Shown here: positions 51,630 through 60,570 of the stretch, in pieces
How positions within the stretch are numbered: the stretch's first letter is position 1
Layout: each line of letters opens with the position of its first letter
Source of the DNA: Flavobacterium sp. UBA7680
GTDB taxonomy: Bacteria > Bacteroidota > Bacteroidia > Flavobacteriales > Flavobacteriaceae
Assembly: GCF_002482975.1 (NCBI RefSeq)
Contig: NZ_DLHA01000019.1
Coordinates: 360,394-424,393 of the forward strand
Direction of reading: 5' to 3'
Length of the DNA: 64,000 nt
The notes under the pieces: generated by a model
The model's input: the letters and a program-made list of their open reading frames with translations, nothing else
Told to the model about the DNA's origin: nothing
Databases searched by the model: none
Translations under genes and position numbers: made by a program

Positions 51630-51752
51630 TATTTTTTTTAGTTTTTTTGTTTCAAGTTTCAAGTTATAAAAACTTGCGAACTTTGCGTAACCCTTTGCGA
51701 ACCTTGCGGTTAAACAACTTGAAACATGAAACAAAGAAAACCTGAAACTTTT

Positions 51753-52985
51753 TTAATGTTCATGCTCTCCCCCGCCCTTCATTGCAGACAGCAGATAAAA
51801 AGCCCCTTCTGTAACAATTTTAGCATCAGGCTCAATTTTATCAACAAATTTAACTTCTGTAAAACCTAAATCTGTAGTTCCCGGAATTACTTCTATCGCT
51901 CTAAAATGGATTTCTTTTTCTTTTGTTTTTTCGTTTTTATGATCGTCTTCCTGCACAAAAATAAAATACTTATCAGCATTTCGAACGACAGCATCTTTTG
52001 GTAAAGCCGGAACCGTGGCATTTACAATATTGATATTTGCCGAAACATACATTCCCGAAATCAAATCTTTAGCATCGGCGGGATCAATTTTGGCGTGAAC
52101 TGCAACGGTTTTACTTTCGTTAGAAAATGATTTATTGATTCCAAAAATCTTTCCTTTAATGGATTTATTAGATTGATTAGTCAATACAAAATCGATCACC
52201 TGACCTATTGAAATCGAACCCAAATCTTTCTCATAAACATTCAAATCTAAATGCATCTGACTATTGTCTACAACCTCAAACAAAGAAACTCCCGTTTGTG
52301 CAAAAGCGCCTTTAGCAATGCTGATTTTTCCAACATAACCGCTTATAGGAGCAACAATTGGCACTAAAGACGAACTGCCTTTTGTACCGACATGCAAGGC
52401 TTCTAACTTATTTTTTGCTGCCTGCGCACGGGCTCTTTCTGCTGCTAATTTGGCTTTTACTTCCTGAAATGTTTTCCTCGGATTCACGTTTTCATCGCTC
52501 AAGGTTTTCTGGCGGTTGTATTCTAATTGCAAATATTCCACATTGGCTGTTGCTGAATGGTAATCTTCCTGCATTTCAATTACTTCCAGATTTTGAATCG
52601 TTGCCAAAACCTTTCCTTTGTTGACAAACGTTCCTTCTAAAACATAAATATCTTTTACTGTTCCGCCAATTAAAGTCGAAACCTCAGCTGAGTTTTGCGG
52701 CGGAACTGTGGTATAACCATTTGCTTTAATGATTTTATTCAGGTTTCTTTCTTCAACAAATCCTGTTTCAATGCCAACGGTTTTATATTGAGATTCTGTT
52801 AATGTGGCTTCTTTCTGCGATTTTTCTTCTTCATGCGTTTCTTCTGCTTTCTTTTCATTACAGCTTGTTAAGATAACCGCAAAGAGCGCAAGGGAAAAGC
52901 GCAAGGTACGCAAGGAAATTAAACTTTGCGTTCCTTGCGAAACCTTAGCGTTCTTTGCGGTTAAATAATTATATATATGTATCAT
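51753..52985 (-). CDS. czcB: RND efflux periplasmic adaptor (CzcB/CusB-type lipoprotein)
   Basis: Membrane-fusion protein of 410 residues that bridges inner-membrane RND pump and outer-membrane channel. Adaptor features: the barrel-sandwich motif GGTVKDIYVLEGTFVNKGKVLATI, a helical hairpin (about 130-190), VAPISGYVGKISIAKGAFAQTG and the beta-barrel domain. The lipobox LTSC places Cys42, after an unusually long leader. Residues 8-37 of that leader are a translated family D intergenic repeat (52875-52964). There is no later ATG before the lipobox. It begins two bases after the tolC-like gene. Confidence 0.9.
   Translation of the reverse strand: MIHIYNYLTAKNAKVSQGTQSLISLRTLRFSLALFAVILTSCNEKKAEETHEEEKSQKEATLTESQYKTVGIETGFVEERNLNKIIKANGYTTVPPQNSAEVSTLIGGTVKDIYVLEGTFVNKGKVLATIQNLEVIEMQEDYHSATANVEYLQLEYNRQKTLSDENVNPRKTFQEVKAKLAAERARAQAAKNKLEALHVGTKGSSSLVPIVAPISGYVGKISIAKGAFAQTGVSLFEVVDNSQMHLDLNVYEKDLGSISIGQVIDFVLTNQSNKSIKGKIFGINKSFSNESKTVAVHAKIDPADAKDLISGMYVSANINIVNATVPALPKDAVVRNADKYFIFVQEDDHKNEKTKEKEIHFRAIEVIPGTTDLGFTEVKFVDKIEPDAKIVTEGAFYLLSAMKGGGEHEH
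52875..52964. repeat. Family D repeat inside the czcB signal-peptide coding region
   Basis: AACCGCAAAGAGCGCAAGG and CCTTAGCGTTCTTTGCGGTT form the outer inverted arms. The same sequence family is noncoding at 33800-34110 and 34868-34990. Here it is read in frame as residues 8-37. Confidence 0.85.
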
Positions 52986-52987
52986 TT

Positions 52988-54232
52988 TTAATTGTTTTTG
53001 ATGGTTGGAAATTGGAGTTCGATGGCACTTTGATTAAAACTGTGTGTTGCTTCTGCAAATTGTTTTTTAATATCAATGGCTTGATTTAAGAAACTGATAT
53101 ACGACCAATAACTCATATCGCCGTTGGCATAACTTTTTTGTGCGGTATCAATAATCTGGTTGGCGTATTGCAAGCCTTCATTTTGATAATAATCTAAATT
53201 TTTCTGCTGTTTTTGAAAGTTATTCTGCAATTCTTCTTTTTGCAGGTTCAGGATAATTTTATTTTTATCGAATGCCAATTGCGACTGCGAAATACTAATT
53301 TCTGCTGCTTTGGCTTTTGCTGTATTTACACCGCCAAAAATCGGAATCTGTAATCCGGCTGTGAAACCCTGAAACAAGGATTCTGTATTAATAGTTTGTG
53401 CAAAATATCCTAAACCTAATTTAGGTGTTCGGTTGGCTTTAAACGTTCCCGCTTCTTTTTGGTAAACTGAAATCTGCTGTTGGTAAAAATCCGTTAGTAA
53501 CGTTTCTGCTTTAGAATCTTTGTTTTCTATAAAGGAATACTTTAATAAAGTCGTTTCATCTGGAACGATATTTTCATTCGTCTGCACAAAAAACTGAAGC
53601 TGTTTTTGGTAAATAGCCAAATCGTAATTTAATTGTTCTTTTTGGGTTTCGATTTCTTTTACTTTGGCTTTGGCACTGATTACTTCAATGTTTCCGCTTT
53701 CTCCAGTTTTAAATCGGAGTTCGGCGTTCTTTAGGAATTTGGTGTAAATCTCGTTTAATTCTGAGTTTAATTTTTGAATTGAAATTCCGTATAAATATTG
53801 ATAATAGGCCAAAGTCACGGCTTTTTCGAGTTCGTATGATGATAACGCTTTTCGTTTTTCTGCCAATTTTGCCAATTCTTCCTGCAATTGTCGGTTTGCT
53901 TTTGTGACATTTCCTAACGGAAAGAATTGCTGTACCGAAACATTATGGTCGAAATCTACGCTGTTGAATTGTCCGCCTTGATATTGAACCTGCAACGGAT
54001 CAGGCTGAAAAGCGGTTTTCTTTAAAAGGGTTTGTTTTTCTATTTCTTTATCGGCAATTTTTAAATCGATGTTGTTTGATTTGGCAAGTTCTATTGCTTT
54101 TTCTAAAGATATTTTGCTTTGTGCTGATATCGCTGTGCTTGCTAATAGGAATGCACTTAACCGCAAAGTTCGCAAGGGAAGCGCGAAGTTCGCAAAGTTT
54201 ATTTTTCTTAAATTATATAGTAGCTTTTTCAT
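52988..54232 (-). CDS. czcC: TolC family outer-membrane efflux channel (CzcC/CusC-type)
   Basis: Outer-membrane factor of 414 residues. Two OEP repeats are seen: the first with ISLEKAIELAKSNNIDLKIADKEIEK and the second with KLGLGYFAQT and LGLQIPIFGG-like TAGLQIPIFGGVNTAKAKAAEI. The exported N-terminus reads MKKLLYNLRKINFANFALPL then RTLRLSAFLLASTAISAQ; residues 11-25 are encoded by a family D repeat (54157-54200). The gene lies 36 bases after the pump gene and 2 bases before the adaptor gene, in one operon. Confidence 0.9.
   Translation of the reverse strand: MKKLLYNLRKINFANFALPLRTLRLSAFLLASTAISAQSKISLEKAIELAKSNNIDLKIADKEIEKQTLLKKTAFQPDPLQVQYQGGQFNSVDFDHNVSVQQFFPLGNVTKANRQLQEELAKLAEKRKALSSYELEKAVTLAYYQYLYGISIQKLNSELNEIYTKFLKNAELRFKTGESGNIEVISAKAKVKEIETQKEQLNYDLAIYQKQLQFFVQTNENIVPDETTLLKYSFIENKDSKAETLLTDFYQQQISVYQKEAGTFKANRTPKLGLGYFAQTINTESLFQGFTAGLQIPIFGGVNTAKAKAAEISISQSQLAFDKNKIILNLQKEELQNNFQKQQKNLDYYQNEGLQYANQIIDTAQKSYANGDMSYWSYISFLNQAIDIKKQFAEATHSFNQSAIELQFPTIKNN
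54157..54200. repeat. Family D repeat inside the tolC-like signal-peptide coding region
   Basis: TTAACCGCAAAGTTCGCAAG through GCGAAGTTCGCAAAGTTT on the plus strand, the same family as 34868-34990. It is translated on the minus strand as residues 11-25 of the exported channel. Confidence 0.85.
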
Positions 54233-54240
54233 TTTTTAAA

Positions 54241-54295
54241 ATTTTTCTTTGTGTCCTTTGCGTAAACCTTAGCGCTCTTTGCGGTTAAACTTCTC
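54241..54295. repeat. Family D repeat at the czcA 3' end
   Basis: On the minus strand AACCGCAAAGAGCGCTAAGG begins inside the last codons of czcA and supplies its NRKER tail and TAA stop. The repeat continues (TTTACGCAAAGGACACAAAG) into the 36-base gap before the tolC-like gene. Confidence 0.8.
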
Positions 54296-57200
54296 TAACA
54301 ATAAATACAAAATCGGTAAAACGATTAAGGTTAATAACGTTGCAGAGATTAAGCCGCCAATAACTACGGTTGCTAAAGGTTTTTGTACTTCTGCCCCGCC
54401 GCTTGTGGATAATGCCATTGGTAAAAATCCTAAAGAAGCTACGGCTGCGGTCATTAAAACGGGACGTAATCTGGTTTTGGTTCCAATTATAACTCTTTGC
54501 AGCGGATCTAAAATTCCTTCTGATTTTAGTTGATTGAAATACGAAATCAGAACAATTCCATTTAAAACTGCAATTCCGAATAAGGCGATGAAACCAATTC
54601 CGGCCGAAATACTAAACGGCATTCCTCTTAGCGAAAGCGCAAATACACCGCCAATGGCTGATAACGGAATGGCTGTAAAGATTAAAAGTGCTTGTTTATA
54701 GCTCTTAAACGTAAAATACAGTAAAATCAAAATCAAACCTAAAGCGATAGGCAATGCAACCGAAAGTCGTTTTGTGGCTTCTATTAAATTTTCAAATTGT
54801 CCGCCATACGTTACATAATAGCCCGCAGGAAGTTTGAAATCTTTGTCGAGTTTCTGCTGAATTTCTTCTACAACGGTTTTAATATCTCTGCCTCGAACAT
54901 TTAAACCCACGGTAATTCTTCGTTTTCCGTCTTCGCGCGTAACCTGCACCGGGCCTTGTTCGTAATCTACACTCGCCACTTGCGAAAGCGGTACTTGCTG
55001 TCCGTTTGGTAACGGAATAAACAAATTACTCACATCGGTAATATCGGCGCGATTGTCCTGATCCATTCTTACCACGACATCAAAACGTTTGCTTTCTTCG
55101 TAGATTTTTCCGGCACTTTCTCCGGCAAACGACGAACGAATAATTTGATTGATATCCGAAATATTCAATCCGTATAAAGCGATTTTATTGTAATCGTATT
55201 TGATTGTAATTTGAGGTAAACCGGTTACTTTATCGGCTTTTAAGTCGCCAATTCCGTCGATGCTTTTAATTTTTGAAATCAATTCTGATGCTTTTGAATC
55301 TAGGATTTCCAAATCATCACCAAAAATTTTGATGGCAATATCGCTTCGACTTCCCGTCATTAATTCGTTAAAACGCATTTGAATAGGCTGTGAAATTTCG
55401 ATGTTTGCGCCCGGAATTACTTCCATTTCTTCTTTCATCGCATTTGCCAGTTCTTCCCAATTATGGTATTTGCCTTTCCATTCTTTTTTGTCTTTTAAAA
55501 CAATAATCAAATCGCCGCTTTCAATAGGCATTGGATCAGTTGGGATTTCACCGCTTCCTATTTTGGTTACGATGGTTTTGATTTCGGGAAACTTCGCTTT
55601 TAAAATTTGTTCGTATTTAGTTGTGGTTTCCACCATCTGCGTAAGCGAACTTCCGGTCATAATTGAAGCATTAATCGCTAAATCACCTTCTTCAATTGTT
55701 GGGATAAATTCGCCACCCATATTATTAAAGACAATTAATCCTAAAGCAAATAGTCCAAGAGAAATTCCTAAAACTACTTTTTTGAATTCTAAAGCTTTGT
55801 TTAAAAATGGTGTGTATAAATTTTCAAACCAAAGCATCATTCTATCGCTGAAGTTTTCTTTGTGTTCGGTTTTCTTCGAAAGAAATAATGCACTCATCAT
55901 AGGCACATATGTCAGTGAGAGTATAAACGCGCCAATTACGGCAAAACCAACTGTCATAGCCATTGGTTTAAACATTTTTCCTTCAGTTCCTATTAAAGCA
56001 AGAATTGGTAAATACACGATTAGAATAATGATTTCTCCAAAAGCGGCACTATTCCTGATTTTTGATGCCGAATTGTAAATTTCAACATCCATTTCCTCCT
56101 GCGAAAGTTCTTTTTTTCGTTTGAGTTTTTGCAGATGATGCATGGAAGCTTCTACAATAATAACAGCTCCATCAACGATAATTCCGAAATCTATCGCGCC
56201 TAAACTCATAAGGTTTCCGCTTACGCCAAAGGCATTCATTAAAATAATAGCAAACAACATCGCCAACGGAATTACCGACGCAACGATTAATCCGGCACGA
56301 AGATTTCCTAAAAACAATATCAGAACAAAAATGACGATTAATGCGCCTTCGAGTAAGTTTTTGGTAACGGTTCCTATTGCGTTATCTACGAGTTTCCCTC
56401 TGTCAATAAAAGCTTCTGCAACAACGCCTTCGGGAAGACTTTTATTAATCTGGGTCATTCTTTCATGAATTCGGTTTACGACTGCGCTGGAGTTTTCGCC
56501 TTTTAGCATTAAAACTAAACCCGAAACAATTTCTCCTTTTCCGTCTTTTGTTGAGGCACCGTAACGCAATGCAACGCCCTCACGAACCTGCGCTACATCA
56601 CGTACAAGAACGGGAGATCCGTTTCTATTTTTAACTACAACATTTCCGAGGTCTTTTACACCTTTAGCCATTCCGACACCGCGAATGAAATACGCATATT
56701 GATCTTTTTCTATATACGCGCCTCCGGTGTTTTGATTGTTTTTTTCTAAGGCGTCAAAAATTTCGGTAATCGTTACACCCAGACTGTTTAAGGTATTTGG
56801 GTTTACGGCGATTTCGTATTGTTTTAGTTTTCCGCCCCAGGTACTTACATCGGCAACGCCTTTAATTCCCTGCAATTGCGGAATAATAATCCAATCCTGA
56901 ATGGTTCTTAGTTTTACGGCGTCGTATTTGTTTTCGTAGCCTTTTTTGGCATAAACATCATATTGGTAAATTTCACCTAAACCTGTTGTAATTGGCGCTA
57001 ATTCCGGAGAACCTGCATAAGCGGGAATGTTTTCTTCGGCTTGTTTTAAGCGTTGAAATATTTGTTCGCGTGCCCAGTAAATATCGACATTGTCTTCAAA
57101 AACAACGGTTACGACAGATAATCCAAAACGAGAAATACTGCGGAGTTCTATAATATCCGGAACAGTTTTTACGGCTTGTTCCAGTGGATATGTTATTAAC

Positions 57201-57388
57201 TGCTCGACTTCCTGACTTGCCAAAGTGGGCGCTGTGGTAATAATCTGAACTTGATTATTGGTAACGTCCGGCAAGGCATCGAGCGGCAATTGTTTAAGCG
57301 AATAGCTTCCCCACGCTATTAAAACGAGGGTAAATAATAGTATAACGAATTTGTTTCGTATACTAAACTGAATGATTTTATCTAGCAT
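54269..57388 (-). CDS. czcA: CusA/CzcA family heavy-metal RND efflux pump
   Basis: Inner-membrane proton-driven pump of about 1039 residues. The start at 57388 (MLDKIIQFSIRNKF) is preferred; an in-frame ATG 11 codons upstream adds a non-family sequence. Family marks: LPLDALPDVTNNQVQI, TYPLEQAVKTVPDI, 12 membrane helices, and the HME signature LGAIDFGIIVDGAVIIVEAS in helix 4 with its charged Asp/Glu residues. The Czc/Cus type exports Co/Zn/Cd or Cu/Ag; the exact metal is not settled. It is the largest gene of the DUF6660-czcA-tolC-czcB operon. Confidence 0.95.
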   Translation of the reverse strand: MLDKIIQFSIRNKFVILLFTLVLIAWGSYSLKQLPLDALPDVTNNQVQIITTAPTLASQEVEQLITYPLEQAVKTVPDIIELRSISRFGLSVVTVVFEDNVDIYWAREQIFQRLKQAEENIPAYAGSPELAPITTGLGEIYQYDVYAKKGYENKYDAVKLRTIQDWIIIPQLQGIKGVADVSTWGGKLKQYEIAVNPNTLNSLGVTITEIFDALEKNNQNTGGAYIEKDQYAYFIRGVGMAKGVKDLGNVVVKNRNGSPVLVRDVAQVREGVALRYGASTKDGKGEIVSGLVLMLKGENSSAVVNRIHERMTQINKSLPEGVVAEAFIDRGKLVDNAIGTVTKNLLEGALIVIFVLILFLGNLRAGLIVASVIPLAMLFAIILMNAFGVSGNLMSLGAIDFGIIVDGAVIIVEASMHHLQKLKRKKELSQEEMDVEIYNSASKIRNSAAFGEIIILIVYLPILALIGTEGKMFKPMAMTVGFAVIGAFILSLTYVPMMSALFLSKKTEHKENFSDRMMLWFENLYTPFLNKALEFKKVVLGISLGLFALGLIVFNNMGGEFIPTIEEGDLAINASIMTGSSLTQMVETTTKYEQILKAKFPEIKTIVTKIGSGEIPTDPMPIESGDLIIVLKDKKEWKGKYHNWEELANAMKEEMEVIPGANIEISQPIQMRFNELMTGSRSDIAIKIFGDDLEILDSKASELISKIKSIDGIGDLKADKVTGLPQITIKYDYNKIALYGLNISDINQIIRSSFAGESAGKIYEESKRFDVVVRMDQDNRADITDVSNLFIPLPNGQQVPLSQVASVDYEQGPVQVTREDGKRRITVGLNVRGRDIKTVVEEIQQKLDKDFKLPAGYYVTYGGQFENLIEATKRLSVALPIALGLILILLYFTFKSYKQALLIFTAIPLSAIGGVFALSLRGMPFSISAGIGFIALFGIAVLNGIVLISYFNQLKSEGILDPLQRVIIGTKTRLRPVLMTAAVASLGFLPMALSTSGGAEVQKPLATVVIGGLISATLLTLIVLPILYLLLEKFNRKER

Positions 57389-57462
57389 TTGAAATATATA
57401 ATGACATGAGAAATGAGACAAAAGTTTGTCTGATACGTTTGTGGAAAGTCCACGGTTCTCAA

Positions 57463-57478
57463 TCCCGATTTATCGGGA
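57463..57478. other. Short hairpin between DUF6660 and czcA
   Basis: TCCCGAT and ATCGGGA flank TT. It lies in the 95-base gap and may tune the ratio of the two products. No T run. Confidence 0.4.
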
Positions 57479-57483
57479 TATCA

Positions 57484-57807
57484 TTATGCTATTTGAGGGG
57501 GCTGCCAAATACTTCCGTAGAAATTAGAAGTAAATACAGAGTTGTAATTGGGTAAAGGAATTGAAATTTTTGTGTAAGCTGAAGGAAATTCGAAGTTTAC
57601 AGCTATCTGGTAACTTAAAACCTGTGCGCCGCAGCAGTTACAGGCACAAAATGGAGAACATAAATCATTGTCTTTATCGTGCGAATGATTTTCTTCTGAT
57701 GAAAACTGGGCTGTTTTATGCATAGCACTATTCACTTCCATATCTGCACAAGGCATATTTGAAAGTGCCATCAAATAAATTGACATTACAATTGCTATCC
57801 ATTTCAT
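57484..57807 (-). CDS. DUF6660 family small Cys/His-rich exported protein
   Basis: A 107-residue protein with an N-terminal signal helix (MKWIAIVMSIYLMALSNMPC), a His/Asp-rich stretch (ENHSHDKDNDLC), a cysteine cluster (SPFCACNCCGAQ) and a Pro-Pro tail (IWQPPQIA). The place directly before czcA matches DUF6660 in Bacteroidota metal-efflux operons. I infer a periplasmic metal chaperone or sensor. The architecture parallels the 116-aa protein at 27089. Confidence 0.82.
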   Translation of the reverse strand: MKWIAIVMSIYLMALSNMPCADMEVNSAMHKTAQFSSEENHSHDKDNDLCSPFCACNCCGAQVLSYQIAVNFEFPSAYTKISIPLPNYNSVFTSNFYGSIWQPPQIA

Positions 57808-58086
57808 GACTGTAAAAATAATATATTATTCTGTTTGCTATTCAATTTGTCTTCAAAAAACCAGTAACATATTGATTTTTAAGCATTTTTATTAAGAAAT
57901 AGTGTTTTTTAAAATAAATTTTAGTTAACTTTAACACTAATTAACCCATATTATTACTTATTATTCCCTTCAACACCTTTATTTTATACACCTCTAAAAA
58001 CAAAAGATAAGCCGAAATTCCCCTAAGAATACATTAGTACATATTTATTTAAGCAGTTTTATTTTAATCAACTAACACTCTAATCA

Positions 58087-59208
58087 ATGAAATGTAAAAA
58101 ACTAATATCAGCCCTTTTTTTATTATTTAGTGTTTCATTTTTCGGTCAGGTTTATACCGATAAAATCGTAGGAGAAAAAAACCAGGAATTAAAAGACAGT
58201 CTTAAAGTAGAAAAATATCCATACGCTCTGCCCATTTGGGGAGAAAAAGTGGCTCAAAAAGGATATAATTTACCGTATTCAGCGGGATTATCTATAAACT
58301 ACTTTTGGCAGGATTCTGAGATTGTGATAAGCAATTTAGAAGTTGGTTTTAATAACGGCCCGCTTTACAATCTTGATGAAATAGTACACTTCGATAAATC
58401 TTCTGTCGAGGCCGGCGCATTGACCATACGACCAGATATTTGGTTACTTCCCTTTTTAAATATTTATGGGATTTTTGGCAAAGCCAATACAACAACAAAA
58501 ATAAATGCCGGAATCTGGATTCCTGATGCTGACAATAATTGGTCTGAAGTGGCATCGTTTGGAACGTCTGCCAATTTTGACGCTACAACTTTTGGTTTTG
58601 GTATGACACCAACCATTGGTATTGGCGGCGGCTGGCTGGCATTAGATATGAATATGGCCTGGACGGATATAAGTGCGCTGGATAAACCTGCGTTTTCTTA
58701 TGTTTTTGGACCTCGATTGGGTAAAACTTTTAAGCTTAATAAACCAGAACGAAATATTGCAGTTTGGGTTGGAGGTTTCAGGGTTCATATTAATGGCGGT
58801 ACCAATGGAAATCTTGTTTTATCGGATATTTTCGATTTGAGTACGGCACAGGGAAAAGTAGATAATGGTTTGGCAAAAGTATCTGAAAACCAAACAAAAG
58901 TCGATACTTGGTGGGATGGTTTAACTCCTGCACAACAGGCAAGTCCGGCTAATATTGCCAAGCATAATACTGCCAATCGTGCTCTTGAAAGAGCGGGCAC
59001 GTTTTTAACGACTTTAGACGGGGCTTTGAGTACTGCAGATCAATCTACGATTCAGTATTCGCTGCAAAAAAGACCAAAAGATATGTGGAATTTTATTGTG
59101 GGAACGCAGTTTCAATACAATAAGCATATCATGTTTAGACTTGAAGCAGGTTTCCTTGCAAGTCGTACGCAGGCTTTGGCTGGTATTCAATATCGTTTTG
59201 GATTATAA
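58087..59208 (+). CDS. Outer-membrane beta-barrel-like hypothetical protein
   Basis: No named family recognised. A 373-residue exported protein (signal peptide ends FFGQ, residue 21) with many alternating, Gly/aromatic-rich strands (FGFGMTPTIGIGGGWLALDMNMAW; FSYVFGPRLGKTF) and a terminal aromatic strand (ALAGIQYRFGL), typical of outer-membrane barrels. An Ala/Asn/Thr-rich helical insert (about 258-320) interrupts the barrel. The next barrel gene begins nine bases after its stop, so the two are cotranscribed. Confidence 0.7.
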   Translation: MKCKKLISALFLLFSVSFFGQVYTDKIVGEKNQELKDSLKVEKYPYALPIWGEKVAQKGYNLPYSAGLSINYFWQDSEIVISNLEVGFNNGPLYNLDEIVHFDKSSVEAGALTIRPDIWLLPFLNIYGIFGKANTTTKINAGIWIPDADNNWSEVASFGTSANFDATTFGFGMTPTIGIGGGWLALDMNMAWTDISALDKPAFSYVFGPRLGKTFKLNKPERNIAVWVGGFRVHINGGTNGNLVLSDIFDLSTAQGKVDNGLAKVSENQTKVDTWWDGLTPAQQASPANIAKHNTANRALERAGTFLTTLDGALSTADQSTIQYSLQKRPKDMWNFIVGTQFQYNKHIMFRLEAGFLASRTQALAGIQYRFGL

Positions 59209-59217
59209 CCTATTTTT

Positions 59218-59985
59218 ATGAAAAAAAGTTTATTATTACTCGTCACTTTTTTTTGTATGAATCAGGCGGAATCTCAGGTTTTGATTTCTTTGATTTTTGG
59301 TGATAAACTAAATTCTCCTTTTTTAGAGTTTGGTTTAGAAGGCGGTATCAATCTTTCAGATATTTCTAATCTTGACAGTTCTGGATTGAATCCCGGTTTT
59401 AATCTTGGTTTTTATTTTGATATAAAATCAAAGCAAAATCCGGCCTGGATGATTAATACGGGCGTGATTGTAAAATCACCTATGGGCGCGCGGCAAATTC
59501 CTGTTTATTCTTTAGAAGATGAAAATCTGGATAATACTTTTGCGGGCGGAACTGTGGATCGTGAGATTCGATATTTTAATGTGCCTATTTTGATTAAGTA
59601 TCAGTTTAAAAATCGAATTTATCTTAAAACAGGGCCTCAGTTTGGGCTTTTGGCTTCGGCTTTTGATCAGTTTAAAAATGAGATTAATGATAATGATGTG
59701 ATTTATAAGAAAAAAATTAGAGATCAAATCAGGGTTATTGATGCGGGAATTGCTTTTGGCACAGGATATCACATGAATGTGGGCAACGGTCTAAATATCA
59801 CCATTCAATATTATTATGGTTTGGTTCCTGTTATGAAAGGTGACGGACCAAATGTTTATAACAGATCCTTGTATTTTACTGCCGGAATACCTATTGGGAA
59901 AGGAAAAGCGGCACAAAAACGTGCCGAAAAAGAAGCGGAACTGAACAAAGTTATTCTTCCGGAAGACGAAGCGCCTAAAAAATAA
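59218..59985 (+). CDS. PorT-like outer-membrane beta-barrel protein
   Basis: Exported barrel of 255 residues (signal peptide MKKSLLLLVTFFCMNQAESQ). The order GLEGGINLSDIS, GFNLGFYFDIKS, YFNVPILIKYQFKNRIYLKTGPQFGLL is the common flavobacterial outer-membrane beta-barrel (PorT/OmpW-like) pattern. The C-terminus is charged (KKAAQKRAEKEAELNKV) beyond the last strand. It follows the 373-aa barrel by nine bases. Its role is structural or unknown; it need not be PorT itself. Confidence 0.78.
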   Translation: MKKSLLLLVTFFCMNQAESQVLISLIFGDKLNSPFLEFGLEGGINLSDISNLDSSGLNPGFNLGFYFDIKSKQNPAWMINTGVIVKSPMGARQIPVYSLEDENLDNTFAGGTVDREIRYFNVPILIKYQFKNRIYLKTGPQFGLLASAFDQFKNEINDNDVIYKKKIRDQIRVIDAGIAFGTGYHMNVGNGLNITIQYYYGLVPVMKGDGPNVYNRSLYFTAGIPIGKGKAAQKRAEKEAELNKVILPEDEAPKK

Positions 59986-60570
59986 TCAACTGTTTATGGA
60001 GTTGAGTAATGCTAATATTTCTTCATTATTTAAAACATAATCTGGTGTTGTAAATAGTATGGCATTATTGGGCATAAATGGCATATCTGCCGATAGTGGA
60101 TTTTGTACTACAATTTTTCCGCCGGCTTCCTGAATGGCTTGTAATCCTAAGGTTCCATCTGTATTGGAGCCTGAAAATAGAATTCCAACTAGAGAATTTC
60201 CGTAGATTTCTGCCGCCGATTCAAAAGAAACGTCGATACTTGGACGGCTGTAATTGATTTTTTCTGAAGTATCTAGTGCCAGCGTATCGTCTTTTTCGAA
60301 TAATAAATGATAATTAGACGGTGCTATGTATACAAAACCGGGTATTAGAATGGTTTTGTCTTCTATTGGTTTTACGGGAACACTTGATTTTAAAGTGATT
60401 AATTCTTCCAGAGTCTGATCGTCTGTGCTTTTGCGATGTACGACAATTACAATCGCATAATTACGAAGTGCATTTAATTCGGGTAAAATTTGCATTAAAG
60501 CATTTAAACTCCCTGCCGATCCTCCTATTATGACTAATCTGCAGTTTGATATTATTTTATTTTCCTCCAT
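59986..60570 (-). CDS. CheB-type methylesterase domain protein (no receiver)
   Basis: Stand-alone CheB catalytic domain of 194 residues. The triad is visible as Ser in IGGSAGS (about 17-20), His in VVHRKS (about 45), and Asp in GSNTDGTLG (about 140). The N-terminal receiver of classical CheB is missing. It hydrolyses methyl-glutamates made by CheR. Its start overlaps the cheR-like gene by 19 bases, so translation is coupled. No chemoreceptor or CheA lies in the window, so it likely serves the neighbouring hybrid kinase. Confidence 0.9.
   Translation of the reverse strand: MEENKIISNCRLVIIGGSAGSLNALMQILPELNALRNYAIVIVVHRKSTDDQTLEELITLKSSVPVKPIEDKTILIPGFVYIAPSNYHLLFEKDDTLALDTSEKINYSRPSIDVSFESAAEIYGNSLVGILFSGSNTDGTLGLQAIQEAGGKIVVQNPLSADMPFMPNNAILFTTPDYVLNNEEILALLNSINS

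Noticed and set aside
51503..51745. 80-codon open frame on the plus strand
   Set aside because: It reads through family C, heptamer and family D repeats; a by-product of repeat sequence.
55401..56078. 225-codon open frame on the strand opposite czcA
   Set aside because: It lies wholly within a well-supported pump gene and has no recognisable protein features; it mirrors the codon bias of czcA.
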